From C00003060 sp964502635 (GTDB lineage Bacteria; Desulfobacterota; Desulfobacteria; Desulfobacterales; C00003060), in assembly GCA_964502635.1 (NCBI GenBank), contig CAZCXI010000042.1, positions 1 to 26,493 on the forward strand: a stretch of 26,493 bases of DNA, given 5' to 3'. Positions 1-6,901 of this stretch are shown one piece after another; position 1 is the first letter of the stretch; every line of letters begins with the position of its first letter. The notes below the pieces were generated by a model. That model worked only from the letters and a program-made list of their open reading frames with translations. It was not told the DNA's origin and made no database searches. The position numbers and the translations under genes are program-made.

Positions 1-19
1 CCCGTAGCTTGCTGCGGGG
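1..19 (+). repeat. CTTG-loop hairpin, copy H0 (cut by window edge)
   Basis: A 7-bp stem (CCCGTAG with CTGCGGG, including one T:G wobble) closes on the loop CTTG. It is followed by GTTAGCGAGCG, which also follows hairpin H2 at 26393-26412. The outermost base of the left arm probably lies outside the window. It belongs to a dispersed family seen at both window ends. Confidence 0.7.
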
Positions 20-42
20 TTAGCGAGCGTATCCAAAAAAAG

Positions 43-87
43 TGAAGCTTCTCCCACCCTAAAGGGCGGGGCTTCCCGGTAAGGAAG
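43..87 (-). repeat. Hairpin module in inverted orientation (H4)
   Basis: Read on the minus strand this has the layout of the H1 and H3 modules: CTTCCTTAC, a few bases, GAAG, a GC-rich stem, then GCTTCA. The inner stem is CCCCGCCC with GGGTGGGAG around the loop TTTA, so stem and loop differ from the CTTG copies while the outer arms are kept. With H1 at 164-212 it forms an inverted pair, an arrangement like a REPIN. Confidence 0.5.
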
Positions 88-136
88 AAAAACAGTTTTT
101 TCCCATAGCTCCCCTCGACCCCGTCCTAGAGGAGGG

Positions 137-155
137 GGCTTGCGGGGAGCAAGCC
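137..155 (+). repeat. Perfect 7-bp stem-loop between repeat modules
   Basis: GGCTTGC pairs perfectly with GCAAGCC around the loop GGGGA. It lies between the inverted module (43-87) and the direct module (164-212). It contains the GCTTGC core of the other hairpins, but as a stem arm rather than a loop. It may be a rearranged remnant of the same family. Confidence 0.45.
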
Positions 156-163
156 GGTCAGCG

Positions 164-212
164 TTCCTTACGGTCGAAGATTCCCTGTAGCTTGCTACAG
201 GGAGCTTCAATG
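164..212 (+). repeat. CTTG-loop hairpin module, copy H1
   Basis: The module runs TTCCTTACGG, GAAG, ATT, a perfect 8-bp stem (CCCTGTAG with CTACAGGG) closed by CTTG, AG, CTTCAAT. GAAG (176-179) and CTTC (205-208) can form an outer stem. The same order recurs at 26440-26488 with different stem bases. It lies just beyond the 3' end of the FmdE-family gene, with its CTTG loop on the opposite (plus) strand. Confidence 0.7.
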
Positions 213-236
213 AACCAAGTGTAACTTCTCAACAAC

Positions 237-881
237 CTAGGGCGACAGGCCCTCTTGCAGGGCACAGGGCACACAAAGCGATCTTCCATCCCCTGTGGCA
301 ACCATCCTTGTCGACATGGTCATTTCACCACATTGGGCGCATGCCTTGGAAGGGGCCAGCGGGGCGTATGGCGGCTCAGGATACGTCACCTCTTTGGTAT
401 CAAAGACAGCATCAAAGGGCTTGGCAAGGAGGTCCAGGACTTTCAGCCTTTTTTGGCGCATTTGCTCTTTGACGGATGCTTGGCCGGCGGCAACCGCCGC
501 CTCCAGTTTGGCAAACGCCTCTGGATCTTTTCCTGCGTACCTGTAAGACTCTTTACGGGAAAAGCGGAAGGCCCGCTTGTTGGATCGATTAAAGACCGTA
601 AAGACGTTTTTTCCGTAGTCCTTCAAGATGAGGTTCCCTTTGCCTGCGGTCGTTCCAAGCAAGACCTGAAGGGCATCCACAGCACAGGTGTCGTTCTCGC
701 TAATGGCCACCACCTCTTCGTCTTGGGAGCGATGAAGTTCGAGGCGTTCAGCGGCCTGTCTTGCCACCAGGTAACCGTATACCAGGCCAGGGCACAGATG
801 CCCGTGAAAGGCGACACAGCGTCTCAGGTCTTCCGGCAACTCTTGGTCATTGGCTGATGAGATTTGGTTGACATCATTCAT
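237..881 (-). CDS. FmdE-family metal-binding protein
   Basis: This 214-residue protein matches the FmdE family, named after a subunit-like protein of formylmethanofuran dehydrogenase operons. The N-terminal signature HGHLCPG (H26, H28, C30) is the expected metal-binding motif, and C66 follows in NDTCAVDALQ. The C-terminus carries a zinc-ribbon-like pair, CxxC at C181/C184 and CxxC at C203/C206. There is no signal peptide or membrane segment, so it should be cytoplasmic. The start is supported by AGGAGG about 10 bases upstream. It lies 27 bases downstream of the DUF2156 gene on the same strand and is probably cotranscribed. No formylmethanofuran dehydrogenase subunits are present here, so the enzyme it serves is unknown; a role in metal or cofactor handling is an inference. 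Confidence 0.85.
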   Translation of the reverse strand: MNDVNQISSANDQELPEDLRRCVAFHGHLCPGLVYGYLVARQAAERLELHRSQDEEVVAISENDTCAVDALQVLLGTTAGKGNLILKDYGKNVFTVFNRSNKRAFRFSRKESYRYAGKDPEAFAKLEAAVAAGQASVKEQMRQKRLKVLDLLAKPFDAVFDTKEVTYPEPPYAPLAPSKACAQCGEMTMSTRMVATGDGRSLCVPCALQEGLSP

Positions 882-908
882 GGGTCCTTGTTCCTCCTGT
901 TCGCGGCG

Positions 909-1907
909 TCATATTTGGATTTGTGTCGACCTGGGCCCATGTTTGTCACACTCATGAGGCTCAACAGGCAACGCCTTGCCGGGGCTCACGCCTGGGAACC
1001 AGGCGTTGAACTTCTCAACCATGTGGTGAGGATGATAGCTCTCCTTTGCCTGGCGCAAACCAGAAATTCCCATGTCCTGCTCTCGATTGACCAGTTCGAA
1101 AGCACCCAAAGAGTGCTTGGAAAACCACTGGTTGATAAGCTGGCCGAGGCCGCGAAATTCGGGCATCGCCTTCTCGAAGTGACACACGGCCACACCCGGC
1201 CGCAGTTGTTCACCCAAGGCATAGGCCTGGATGATCCCATCCACCCGAACGACCCCGCCGATCAATTGAAGCTGCTCAAAAAGCGAAAAGCTCTCCCGAA
1301 TGGCTACATACTCACTGCACAAACCGGGGTCGTGCCCACACTCCCGGGCTTTGCACCACCGATCTTGCATGTCGGAACACTCGGCAATGAGCCCCGATGT
1401 GATAGGCTCATACCGGCATGTGTACGCCCGAAGGCACTGCTTGATCAGATTTCGCTTCTTGTGGAAGCGCCGTCCTGCGAGATCACCCAGGTCCGCGACA
1501 CGGTATACGTAATCCCAGTTGTCTCTGTCCGTTTCCACGTGGAGGCCTGCTTCGCGTAACTGGCTGGCCGTGGTCTCGGGAATACGGGAGAATCCTGCCA
1601 CCTGAAGGTCCAGCGAGCGGGCCGCGGCCAATGGCGACGCCCCGCCCACAGGGCTTCCGATAATCAGTTTGTCGTTGGCATCGCCCAGGCGCGAGTTGGT
1701 TATGAAGACGATGGCGTCGTCTGCCTCGGCAAGGAAAACGGGCCTGGCATTGCGCCAGACAAAAAGGTTGGTAAAGGTCAATTCAGAGATTTCCGGCGGG
1801 TGGCGCTGCAGGTAAGCTTTGACCACCGGCAGGTCACTCAGCACAAGGGGGCGAACTTCGGTCATGGGCATGGCTCCCGGGTCTTTCTTCAATCGCCCGT
1901 TCATCAT
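909..1907 (-). CDS. DUF2156 / phosphatidylglycerol lysyltransferase-domain protein (GNAT-like)
   Basis: The protein (up to 332 residues) resembles the DUF2156 group of GNAT-fold proteins, whose best-known relatives are the C-terminal domains of MprF-type aminoacyl-phospholipid synthases. The typical features are LSDLPVVKAYL near the start, the basic stretch KKRNLIKQ near residue 150, and a second GNAT-like half with HFEKAMPEFRGLGQLINQ and REQDMGISGLRQAK. It has no flippase membrane domain, so it is a stand-alone soluble form with unknown acceptor. Three starts compete: 1907, 1871 and 1865. The ATG at 1865 has GGGAG at good spacing and may be the true start. FmdE follows 27 bases later, which suggests an operon. 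Confidence 0.75.
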   Translation of the reverse strand: MMNGRLKKDPGAMPMTEVRPLVLSDLPVVKAYLQRHPPEISELTFTNLFVWRNARPVFLAEADDAIVFITNSRLGDANDKLIIGSPVGGASPLAAARSLDLQVAGFSRIPETTASQLREAGLHVETDRDNWDYVYRVADLGDLAGRRFHKKRNLIKQCLRAYTCRYEPITSGLIAECSDMQDRWCKARECGHDPGLCSEYVAIRESFSLFEQLQLIGGVVRVDGIIQAYALGEQLRPGVAVCHFEKAMPEFRGLGQLINQWFSKHSLGAFELVNREQDMGISGLRQAKESYHPHHMVEKFNAWFPGVSPGKALPVEPHECDKHGPRSTQIQI

Positions 1908-2016
1908 AGCTTCCGCTCAACCGCCTGTCAATCACACACAACCTTGCCTTGAAGGGGCTCCCATCGTATGCGCGTTCATTACCCAAACCGCGAGCATATC
2001 CAAGCAGGGATGCATA

Positions 2017-2045
2017 TTGACAAGGCATCCTGTTGGTTATATTAA
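2017..2045 (+). promoter_or_regulatory. Sigma-70-type promoter upstream of map
   Basis: A perfect -35 TTGACA (2017-2022) is followed by the AT-rich -10 region TATATTAA (2038-2045). TATATT matches 5 of 6 at a 15-base spacing, and TATTAA matches 4 of 6 at 17 bases. Transcription should start near 2052. An intrinsic terminator lies only about 30 bases further on, before map. Confidence 0.6.
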
Positions 2046-2082
2046 TTGAAAATTGAAATAGTTTTCGCAGGCGCGCTTACAT

Positions 2083-2107
2083 GAAGCTCAGGAGGGCTTC
2101 TTTTTTT
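2083..2107 (+). terminator. Intrinsic terminator in the map leader
   Basis: GAAGCTC (2083-2089) pairs with GGGCTTC (2094-2100) around the 4-base loop AGGA, with a single T:G wobble, and seven T follow at once (2101-2107). This is a textbook Rho-independent terminator. No gene ends just upstream on the plus strand, and it sits between the promoter at 2017-2045 and map. It therefore either attenuates map or ends a small RNA of about 55 nt. Confidence 0.65.
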
Positions 2108-2142
2108 GTTTCCATCGCCATCCCTTGTCATCTCCTCTGAGT

Positions 2143-2172
2143 GAGGCTGCCCGCCCACAAGGCGGGGCCTTC
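2143..2172 (+). repeat. GC-rich hairpin just upstream of map
   Basis: CCCGCC (2150-2155) pairs with GGCGGG (2161-2166) around CACAA, and the outer arms GAGGC and GCCTTC extend the stem with a bulge. Read on the minus strand it resembles the inverted module at 43-87 (GAAG, CCCCGCC, loop, GGCGGG, CCTCACT), so it may be a degenerate member of that repeat family. It has no T tract. Confidence 0.4.
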
Positions 2173-2192
2173 AGGAGACTGGCTGGTGAAAG

Positions 2193-3083
2193 ATGTTGAT
2201 GAAGAACAGCAAGCTGCAAGCGGGTCGAAATGATCCTTGCCCTTGCGGCAGCGGCCTTAAATATAAAAGGTGCTGCCTCGGGAAGGAGGCCCGGAAGTCG
2301 CAGAACCTCAAGGACCTGTATTTTCAGGAGTACAAGATCCGGCTGAAGAGGAAGAAGGACATTGAGGGTATCAGGAGGGCCGGCCGTCTGGTCATGGAGA
2401 CGCTTGATCTGGTGGAGGAAAAAATCACGCCGGGGAGAAGCACCGATGAAATTAACACCCTGGTTCATGAATTCACCGTCACAAATCACGCCACCCCCGC
2501 GCCCTTAAACTACCGAGGTTTTCCAAAGAGTGTCTGTGTCTCCGTCAATGAAGTGATTTGTCACGGTATCCCTGGAAGAAGGATTTTGAATGATGGCGAC
2601 ATCGTTAATGTGGATGTGACTTCCGTCTTGAAGGGATACTATGCTGACGCCAGCAAGACCTTTTTTGTTGGAACACCGGGGCCGGATGCCCAGAAGATTG
2701 TCAAGGTGGCCCGACAGTGTCTTGAAGCCGGCATGGCACAAGTACGGCCCGGAAACAGCGTAGGGGATATCGGTTGGGCGATTCAAAGACTTGCGGAAGG
2801 ACAAGGGTGCTCCGTGGTGAGAGAGTTCGTTGGCCATGGCGTCGGGTTTGGGTTTCACGAATCTCCTCAGATCCCCCATTACGGTCAAAAAGGGGCGGGC
2901 ATTGGCCTGGTCCCGGGCATGGTCTTCACAGTCGAGCCTATGATCAACCTGGGTGAGAGATACCTGCGGATTCTGGCAGACAAGTGGACGGCGGTCACAG
3001 TCGACGGGTCTCTTTCCGCTCAGTTCGAGCAAACCGTCCTTGTCACCGAGGATGGTTCTGAAAGTCTGACCCCATTCGATTAG
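2193..3083 (+). CDS. map: Methionine aminopeptidase type I with N-terminal SEC-C motif
   Basis: The enzyme removes the initiator methionine from new proteins in the cytoplasm. The N-terminal SEC-C zinc motif spans residues 11-28 (GRNDPCPCGSG then KYKRCC) and may bind zinc or the ribosome. The pita-bread catalytic domain follows from about residue 50. All five dinuclear metal ligands are visible: D141 (NVDVTS), D152 (YADAS), H215 (GHGVGFGFHE), E248 (VEPMIN) and E279 (FEQT). ATG codons at 2193 and 2199 compete; GGTGA lies about 9 bases before the second, which may be the real start. The 296-residue length fits SEC-C type I forms. It is transcribed alone, with its own promoter and a leader terminator upstream. 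Confidence 0.95.
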   Translation: MLMKNSKLQAGRNDPCPCGSGLKYKRCCLGKEARKSQNLKDLYFQEYKIRLKRKKDIEGIRRAGRLVMETLDLVEEKITPGRSTDEINTLVHEFTVTNHATPAPLNYRGFPKSVCVSVNEVICHGIPGRRILNDGDIVNVDVTSVLKGYYADASKTFFVGTPGPDAQKIVKVARQCLEAGMAQVRPGNSVGDIGWAIQRLAEGQGCSVVREFVGHGVGFGFHESPQIPHYGQKGAGIGLVPGMVFTVEPMINLGERYLRILADKWTAVTVDGSLSAQFEQTVLVTEDGSESLTPFD

Positions 3084-3124
3084 ACGTCACGGGTCCCCAT
3101 GTTTCCATTCCCCCGGCCCGGCCA

Positions 3125-3144
3125 AGACCGTTACAGTGCGGTCT
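3125..3144 (+). terminator. Possible weak terminator after map
   Basis: AGACCG (3125-3130) pairs perfectly with CGGTCT (3139-3144) around an 8-base loop about 40 bases after the map stop. The following CTTGTATG is only partly T-rich, so termination would be weak. Confidence 0.35.
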
Positions 3145-3160
3145 CTTGTATGTATCCTTG

Positions 3161-3343
3161 ATGGTTTCGTAAAAAGTCGATTTTGCTCACTCCGTGAACA
3201 TTTTGGGGGCCCTTGAGAGGTTCAGCTAAAATGCTAAAACTCGGGCCAACGCCCTCAAACAGTTAGCATTTCTTAACGCTGAACATCTCAAGTGCCTGTC
3301 TCCCAAAATGCTCAATGTTGTTCGCAAAACACTTTTTAGAATC
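3161..3343 (+). mobile_element. Palindromic MITE-like repeat, copy 1 (full length)
   Basis: This stretch of about 180 bases is one long imperfect inverted repeat. The left arm starts TTTCGTAAAAAGTC and runs through GTGAACATTTTGGG and TTGAGAGGTTCAGC. The right arm returns through GCTGAACATCTCAAG, CCCAAAATGCTCAATG and CACTTTTTAGAA. The centre (AAATGCTAAAACT and AGTTAGCATTTC) is also palindromic. It has no coding capacity. Near-identical copies lie at 6042-6139 (inverted, internally deleted) and 12378-12557. It fills the space between map and queG and ends 35 bases before the queG start. Confidence 0.8.
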
Positions 3344-3378
3344 TGTCATCCTTTGACCTTATCACTATACATAAGACC

Positions 3379-4266
3379 TTGATTGTCCCTATTAAAGAAA
3401 AGGCAAAAGGCCTGGGGTTTGTAGGCGTGGGGTTTTCCCGGCCTGAAAGGCCTCTGTTTTTTGATCAATTTTGCTCATGGATCGCCGCCGGAAGGCATGC
3501 AGAAATGACCTGGTTAGAGCGGAATGAGAAATTGAGGCAAAATCCCTCAGGGCTGCTTGATGGTTGTCAGACGGTGATTTCTCTCGCCTATCCCTATGCT
3601 TGCCGGAAGCCCTGCACACCGGATGGCTTTACCACTGCAAGGTATGCAGAGCCCGACAAGACCGACTATCATGATCGATTGAGGCCGCTGGCTCAAGAGT
3701 TGGCCCTTAGCATCGTTTTGTGGTGTCCGGGGAGCAAGACAAGGGTTTGCGTGGATTCAGCCCCTATTCTTGAAAGAAGCTTCGCGTGTGCGTCGGGCAT
3801 GGGATTCATAGGGAAAAACAATATGCTTATTATGCCTGAATACGGCTCATACGTCTTCCTGGTGGAGATCCTCACCACCGCCTTCTTGTCTCTTTCAGAC
3901 AGCGAGCCCACGGAGAACCAGTGCGGTTCCTGTAGCCGATGCATTGATGCCTGCCCCACCGGCGCCCTTGACGGCCCTTTTTCCATGGATGCCTCAAGAT
4001 GCCTTTCATATTTGACCATTGAACACCGTGGAGAGGTCAGCCATGAAACCGGCAAAAAGATGGGCGACTGTTTTTTTGGGTGTGACGCTTGTCAGGAGGC
4101 ATGTCCCTTTAATGGGGATAAGTCATCCAGGGACGTTTGCCTCCCTTCAACGGACGATATGCTGAGGATGGAGGCAAAGGATTTTGAGGAGAAATTCGGG
4201 GAAACGGCTTTTGCTCGGGCAGGCCTTGGAAAGCTCAAGGGCAATATCAGAGCTGTGAGATCATAG
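3379..4266 (+). CDS. queG: Epoxyqueuosine reductase (short QueG form)
   Basis: QueG reduces epoxyqueuosine to queuosine in tRNA, using cobalamin and two [4Fe-4S] clusters. The cobalamin-binding half is recognisable by VDSAPILERSFA, with the likely catalytic Asp at D126, and GMGFIGKNNMLI. The ferredoxin-like part has CGSCSRCIDACPTGA (C182, C185, C188, C192) and CDACQEACPFN. The protein ends soon after GLGKLKGNIRA, so the C-terminal HEAT-like repeats of longer QueG proteins are absent; short forms are known. The only plausible start is a TTG at 3379 with no Shine-Dalgarno, and about 10 N-terminal residues of E. coli QueG have no counterpart. MITE copy 1 ends 35 bases upstream. The 3' end overlaps the convergent Nif3 gene by 6 bases. 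Confidence 0.85.
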   Translation: MIVPIKEKAKGLGFVGVGFSRPERPLFFDQFCSWIAAGRHAEMTWLERNEKLRQNPSGLLDGCQTVISLAYPYACRKPCTPDGFTTARYAEPDKTDYHDRLRPLAQELALSIVLWCPGSKTRVCVDSAPILERSFACASGMGFIGKNNMLIMPEYGSYVFLVEILTTAFLSLSDSEPTENQCGSCSRCIDACPTGALDGPFSMDASRCLSYLTIEHRGEVSHETGKKMGDCFFGCDACQEACPFNGDKSSRDVCLPSTDDMLRMEAKDFEEKFGETAFARAGLGKLKGNIRAVRS

Positions 4267-5364
4267 ACTCCACATCTTCACGATACCTTCGGTCGTGACT
4301 GCCACACTGATGCCGGGGAAGGCGTTCAAGAGCTTCTCGGCGAGCCATGGCAAGACGACTTCCTCGCATGGGGCATGGCCCAGGGCGATACAACCCGTGT
4401 TGATTTGCTGAAGGACCTCGCAGCCGTGGTAGTCGATTTCGCCCAGGACCACGGCGTCGAGGCCAAGCCCCTTGACGCAGTCTGTCTGGAATCCGGCGCC
4501 GCTCCACACGGCAACGGTCCGGACCGGTCTTTCCCGATCGCCCAGCACCAAGACCCCGGGTGAACTTGTCGCCTTTTTCATTTTCCGCGCGAGCAAGCCG
4601 AGTTTGGTCGGCCTCTTGAGCAGGCCGTGGCGTCCTTGGCCGTAGGTCTTCTTGTCGAGCAAGGGATAGATGTCGCAGGCCGGTTCTTCGTATGGATGGG
4701 ACTCGGTCAAGGCCCGCAGCACGGCCACCCGGCAGCTTTCGGGCAAGAGCACTTCGAGCCGCCACTCCTTTACCTCCTCAAGCCGTCCGGGCTTGCCAAG
4801 GAAAGGTTTCGTGGTGTCCGAGCCACGGAACGTGCCCCTGCCGCCTGTTCCAAACGAGCAATCCGTGTAGTTTCCGATGACCCCGGCTCCGGCTTTGCAG
4901 AGCGCGGCTCGTATGGTCTCAACATGCTCCTCAGGAGCAAACGTGACCAACTTCAACATTCGGTCATCTGCCACGGAAATGAGAGGCTTTCTTTTTTCCC
5001 GCATGCCCGCGAGATCGGCCAGGATGTCATTGATGCCTCCCGGGACGAGGTCCAGGTTCGTGTGGGCGCAATAGACCGCCAGCCTCGCCCGTGCGATCTC
5101 TGCTGCCAGTGCGCCCATCGGCTCTGATTCATCCAGGTTTGCTAGGGGCCGATAGAACCGGGGGTGATGCGTGATGAGCATCTGGCATCCACGTTTCTTG
5201 GCCTCCCGCACCACAGGAAGGGTTGCGTCGAGGGCAAGGAGGATCTTTCTCACCTTCCAGTCTGGGTGACCGGCGTGCAGCCCGATGGGGTCGTCGCCGT
5301 AACGCATCCACGGCGGGGCGATGGTTTCCAAGATTGCGATCACCTCACGGACTATGGTGGCCAT
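4261..5364 (-). CDS. Nif3/YqfO-like dinuclear metal-centre protein
   Basis: This 367-residue protein belongs to the Nif3-like family (YbgI/YqfO, often mislabelled GTP cyclohydrolase I type 2), which forms toroidal hexamers with a dinuclear metal site. The metal motifs are ITHHPRF (H66, H67), CAHTNLD (about residue 100) and the C-terminal GHAPCEEVV. The central part (about residues 130-235), with KLVTFAPEEHVETIRAAL and ESHPYEEPACDIYPL, matches the PII/CutA-like insert of the long YqfO form. The cellular role is unresolved for the family. It starts 2 bases after the stop of the DUF4126 gene, so the two are probably translated from one mRNA. Confidence 0.9.
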   Translation of the reverse strand: MATIVREVIAILETIAPPWMRYGDDPIGLHAGHPDWKVRKILLALDATLPVVREAKKRGCQMLITHHPRFYRPLANLDESEPMGALAAEIARARLAVYCAHTNLDLVPGGINDILADLAGMREKRKPLISVADDRMLKLVTFAPEEHVETIRAALCKAGAGVIGNYTDCSFGTGGRGTFRGSDTTKPFLGKPGRLEEVKEWRLEVLLPESCRVAVLRALTESHPYEEPACDIYPLLDKKTYGQGRHGLLKRPTKLGLLARKMKKATSSPGVLVLGDRERPVRTVAVWSGAGFQTDCVKGLGLDAVVLGEIDYHGCEVLQQINTGCIALGHAPCEEVVLPWLAEKLLNAFPGISVAVTTEGIVKMWSL

Positions 5365-5366
5365 GG

Positions 5367-5978
5367 TCAGATTCCTTGTCTAAACAGCCGGCCTATGAAA
5401 CCGAACAGCTTTTTGATAGCCTGCCAAAGCTTGGGCAGTAGCCAAACCATCAGCAAGATAAAACCGATCAACAGGACGATAAACACCCACGGGTGGTGAA
5501 GAGCGGTCCACAGACCGGCAATGACAGCAAGGTCTTCCACAATAGAGGCGACCCAGTTGCTTACCGGCTCGGGAGAGGTGTTGATCATGACCCGGGTGCC
5601 GGATTTGGTGGCGTGGGCGCCGGCCGCCAAGCCGCCGCCCACGATAGCAGCGGCCAGGGCGACCACAGGATTCACTTCACCCACCGCACCGGCTGCCAGC
5701 AATGCCCCGGCGGGGATGCGAATAAAGGTGTGCAGGGTATCCCAGCTCGTATCGACTCCCGGTATCTTGTCTGCGATGAATTCCACCACATACATGAAGC
5801 CGGCCGCGCCGATGATCAGAGGATTGGCGAGGATTTGCAGCCCGGAAGGCAGGTCCATGTTACCCGTGGCTCCAAGCAGGCCCAACATCACCATGGCGGC
5901 GTACAGATTGATCCCGCTGGCCCACGCCACGCCCATGGTGAGCGCTATGGTATTGGCTACTTGGTTAAGCGGTTCCAC
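5367..5978 (-). CDS. DUF4126 integral membrane protein
   Basis: This 203-residue hydrophobic protein matches DUF4126, a membrane family of unknown function. The family-like segments are GVAWASGINLYAAMVMLGLLG, FMYVVEFIADKIPGVD and GGGLAAGAHATKSGTRVMIN. About five hydrophobic stretches are visible, the last near residues 160-182 (WVFIVLLIGFILLMVWLL), followed by a basic amphipathic tail. The start codon is GTG (5976-5978) with GAGGT about 13 bases upstream. It sits at the head of a two-gene unit with Nif3, 2 bases apart. Its upstream region contains MITE copy 2, which separates it from the phosphate transport genes. Confidence 0.8.
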   Translation of the reverse strand: MEPLNQVANTIALTMGVAWASGINLYAAMVMLGLLGATGNMDLPSGLQILANPLIIGAAGFMYVVEFIADKIPGVDTSWDTLHTFIRIPAGALLAAGAVGEVNPVVALAAAIVGGGLAAGAHATKSGTRVMINTSPEPVSNWVASIVEDLAVIAGLWTALHHPWVFIVLLIGFILLMVWLLPKLWQAIKKLFGFIGRLFRQGI

Positions 5979-6041
5979 GTGCTGCTAAGACCTCAGGAGA
6001 AATAAAAAAATTGGTTATCTGTAACATTGATGGACCCGGAA

Positions 6042-6139
6042 ACAGTGTTTTGCGAACGACATTGAGCATTTTGGCTGAACATCTCAAGGGCCCCCAAAAT
6101 GTTCACGGCGTGAGCAAAATCGACTTTTTACGAAACCAT
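6042..6139 (-). mobile_element. Palindromic MITE-like repeat, copy 2 (inverted, internally deleted)
   Basis: Read on the minus strand it follows copy 1 closely: ATGGTTTCGTAAAAAGTC, GTGAACATTTTGGGGGCC, GAGATGTTCAGC. It then jumps to AAAATGCTCAATG and GTTCGCAAAACACT. The 77 bases lying between two AAAATGCT direct repeats in copy 1 (3228-3235 and 3305-3312) are missing and one AAAATGCT remains, as expected for slippage or recombination between direct repeats. It lies between the phosphate transport pair and the DUF4126-Nif3 pair. Confidence 0.75.
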
Positions 6140-6170
6140 GAAAGAGACGATTTCTATCCAACAAAAAGGG

Positions 6171-6848
6171 CTATTCTTTCCGTGCAATCATAGTTCTCAT
6201 CACATCTCCAGCATTTTCCGCATGATCAGCAACAGAGCCGATGATTTCAGCCAGCTTGACCAGATGAAATATCGCTACCGGGTCCTTTTCCATACTAAAG
6301 ATCTTATATTTTAGTTCATCTTCAATTCTGTCCGCATCATGCTCCCTCCGTCTCAAATTATGAATAATTTTCTTCACGATTCCGCGCTGCTTCTCCGAGT
6401 GACTGTCAAAATATTTCTTTGCCTCAGCCACCAATCGGCTGAGGTCCTCGATCGGCTCGAGAACGGCATCAACAAGACGGAACAAGGTCTCTCTGAGTTC
6501 CTTCTTCGTAATGCCTTCGCTGCTTCGATAGGAGATCCAATCAAGGGCATCTTCAACAGAATCAAGGACCTTGTCTTGTTCTCTTAGGTACATGAATACC
6601 TGGAATTGATTCACAGGCAGCCTTGTTCGCCTTGGTAGGTGTCCACGGACCCTGCGCTTTATGGCGTCAGCCTCACTTTCAAGTTTGATGACTTCCTGTC
6701 GGTATTCGTCAAATGCCTTGCATTTTTCTGCGGCATGGCACTCTATGGCCTGCTGAAACGCCCACCCACATTCCTTTACCTTTTCTGCATGTTCCTGAAG
6801 GCCGTCAAAGGGTGAAGTCACAAATGCCGAAAGAAATGGAATACGCAT
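6171..6848 (-). CDS. DUF47 / PhoU-like phosphate transport accessory protein
   Basis: This 225-residue, charged, all-helical protein matches the DUF47 (TIGR00153) family, PhoU-like proteins typically encoded beside PiT phosphate permeases. Characteristic segments are the start MRIPFLSAFVTSPFDGLQEHAEKV, LESEADAIKRRVRGHLP, REQDKVLDSVEDALDWISYR, and the C-terminal EIIGSVADHAENAGDVMRTM. The E/DxxxD-type patterns of such helices bind metal in PhoU relatives. The start has a strong AGGAGG 6 bases upstream. It lies 53 bases downstream of the PiT gene, and the family's known role is modulating that transporter. The PiT protein here already has its own PhoU-like tail, so the cell carries both a fused and a separate helical regulator. 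Confidence 0.9.
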   Translation of the reverse strand: MRIPFLSAFVTSPFDGLQEHAEKVKECGWAFQQAIECHAAEKCKAFDEYRQEVIKLESEADAIKRRVRGHLPRRTRLPVNQFQVFMYLREQDKVLDSVEDALDWISYRSSEGITKKELRETLFRLVDAVLEPIEDLSRLVAEAKKYFDSHSEKQRGIVKKIIHNLRRREHDADRIEDELKYKIFSMEKDPVAIFHLVKLAEIIGSVADHAENAGDVMRTMIARKE

Positions 6849-6901
6849 TATTGCCTCCTTACGCTGAGAATAACGCCCTTGTTTCCGGTAATGGTTTCAC
6901 C

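Noticed and set aside
1..212. Possible CRISPR array at the left edge
   Set aside because: The repeats differ in length, orientation and stem sequence and are not regularly spaced with unique spacers; they are hairpin repeats.
864..1559. A 231-codon plus-strand open frame
   Set aside because: It is antisense to the DUF2156 gene, which has recognisable protein motifs; the antisense translation resembles no family and has no clear ribosome-binding site.
2081..2140. 19-codon leader peptide ahead of map as an annotated gene
   Set aside because: It is suggestive because it begins just before the terminator stem and runs through it, but it lacks a good ribosome-binding site and cannot be supported as a gene from one sequence; it is kept only as part of the attenuation finding.
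5493..6005. Plus-strand open frames of 155-170 codons
   Set aside because: They are shadows of the DUF4126 membrane protein on the minus strand; their His/Gly/Ala-rich composition is an artefact of reading codons of that gene backwards.
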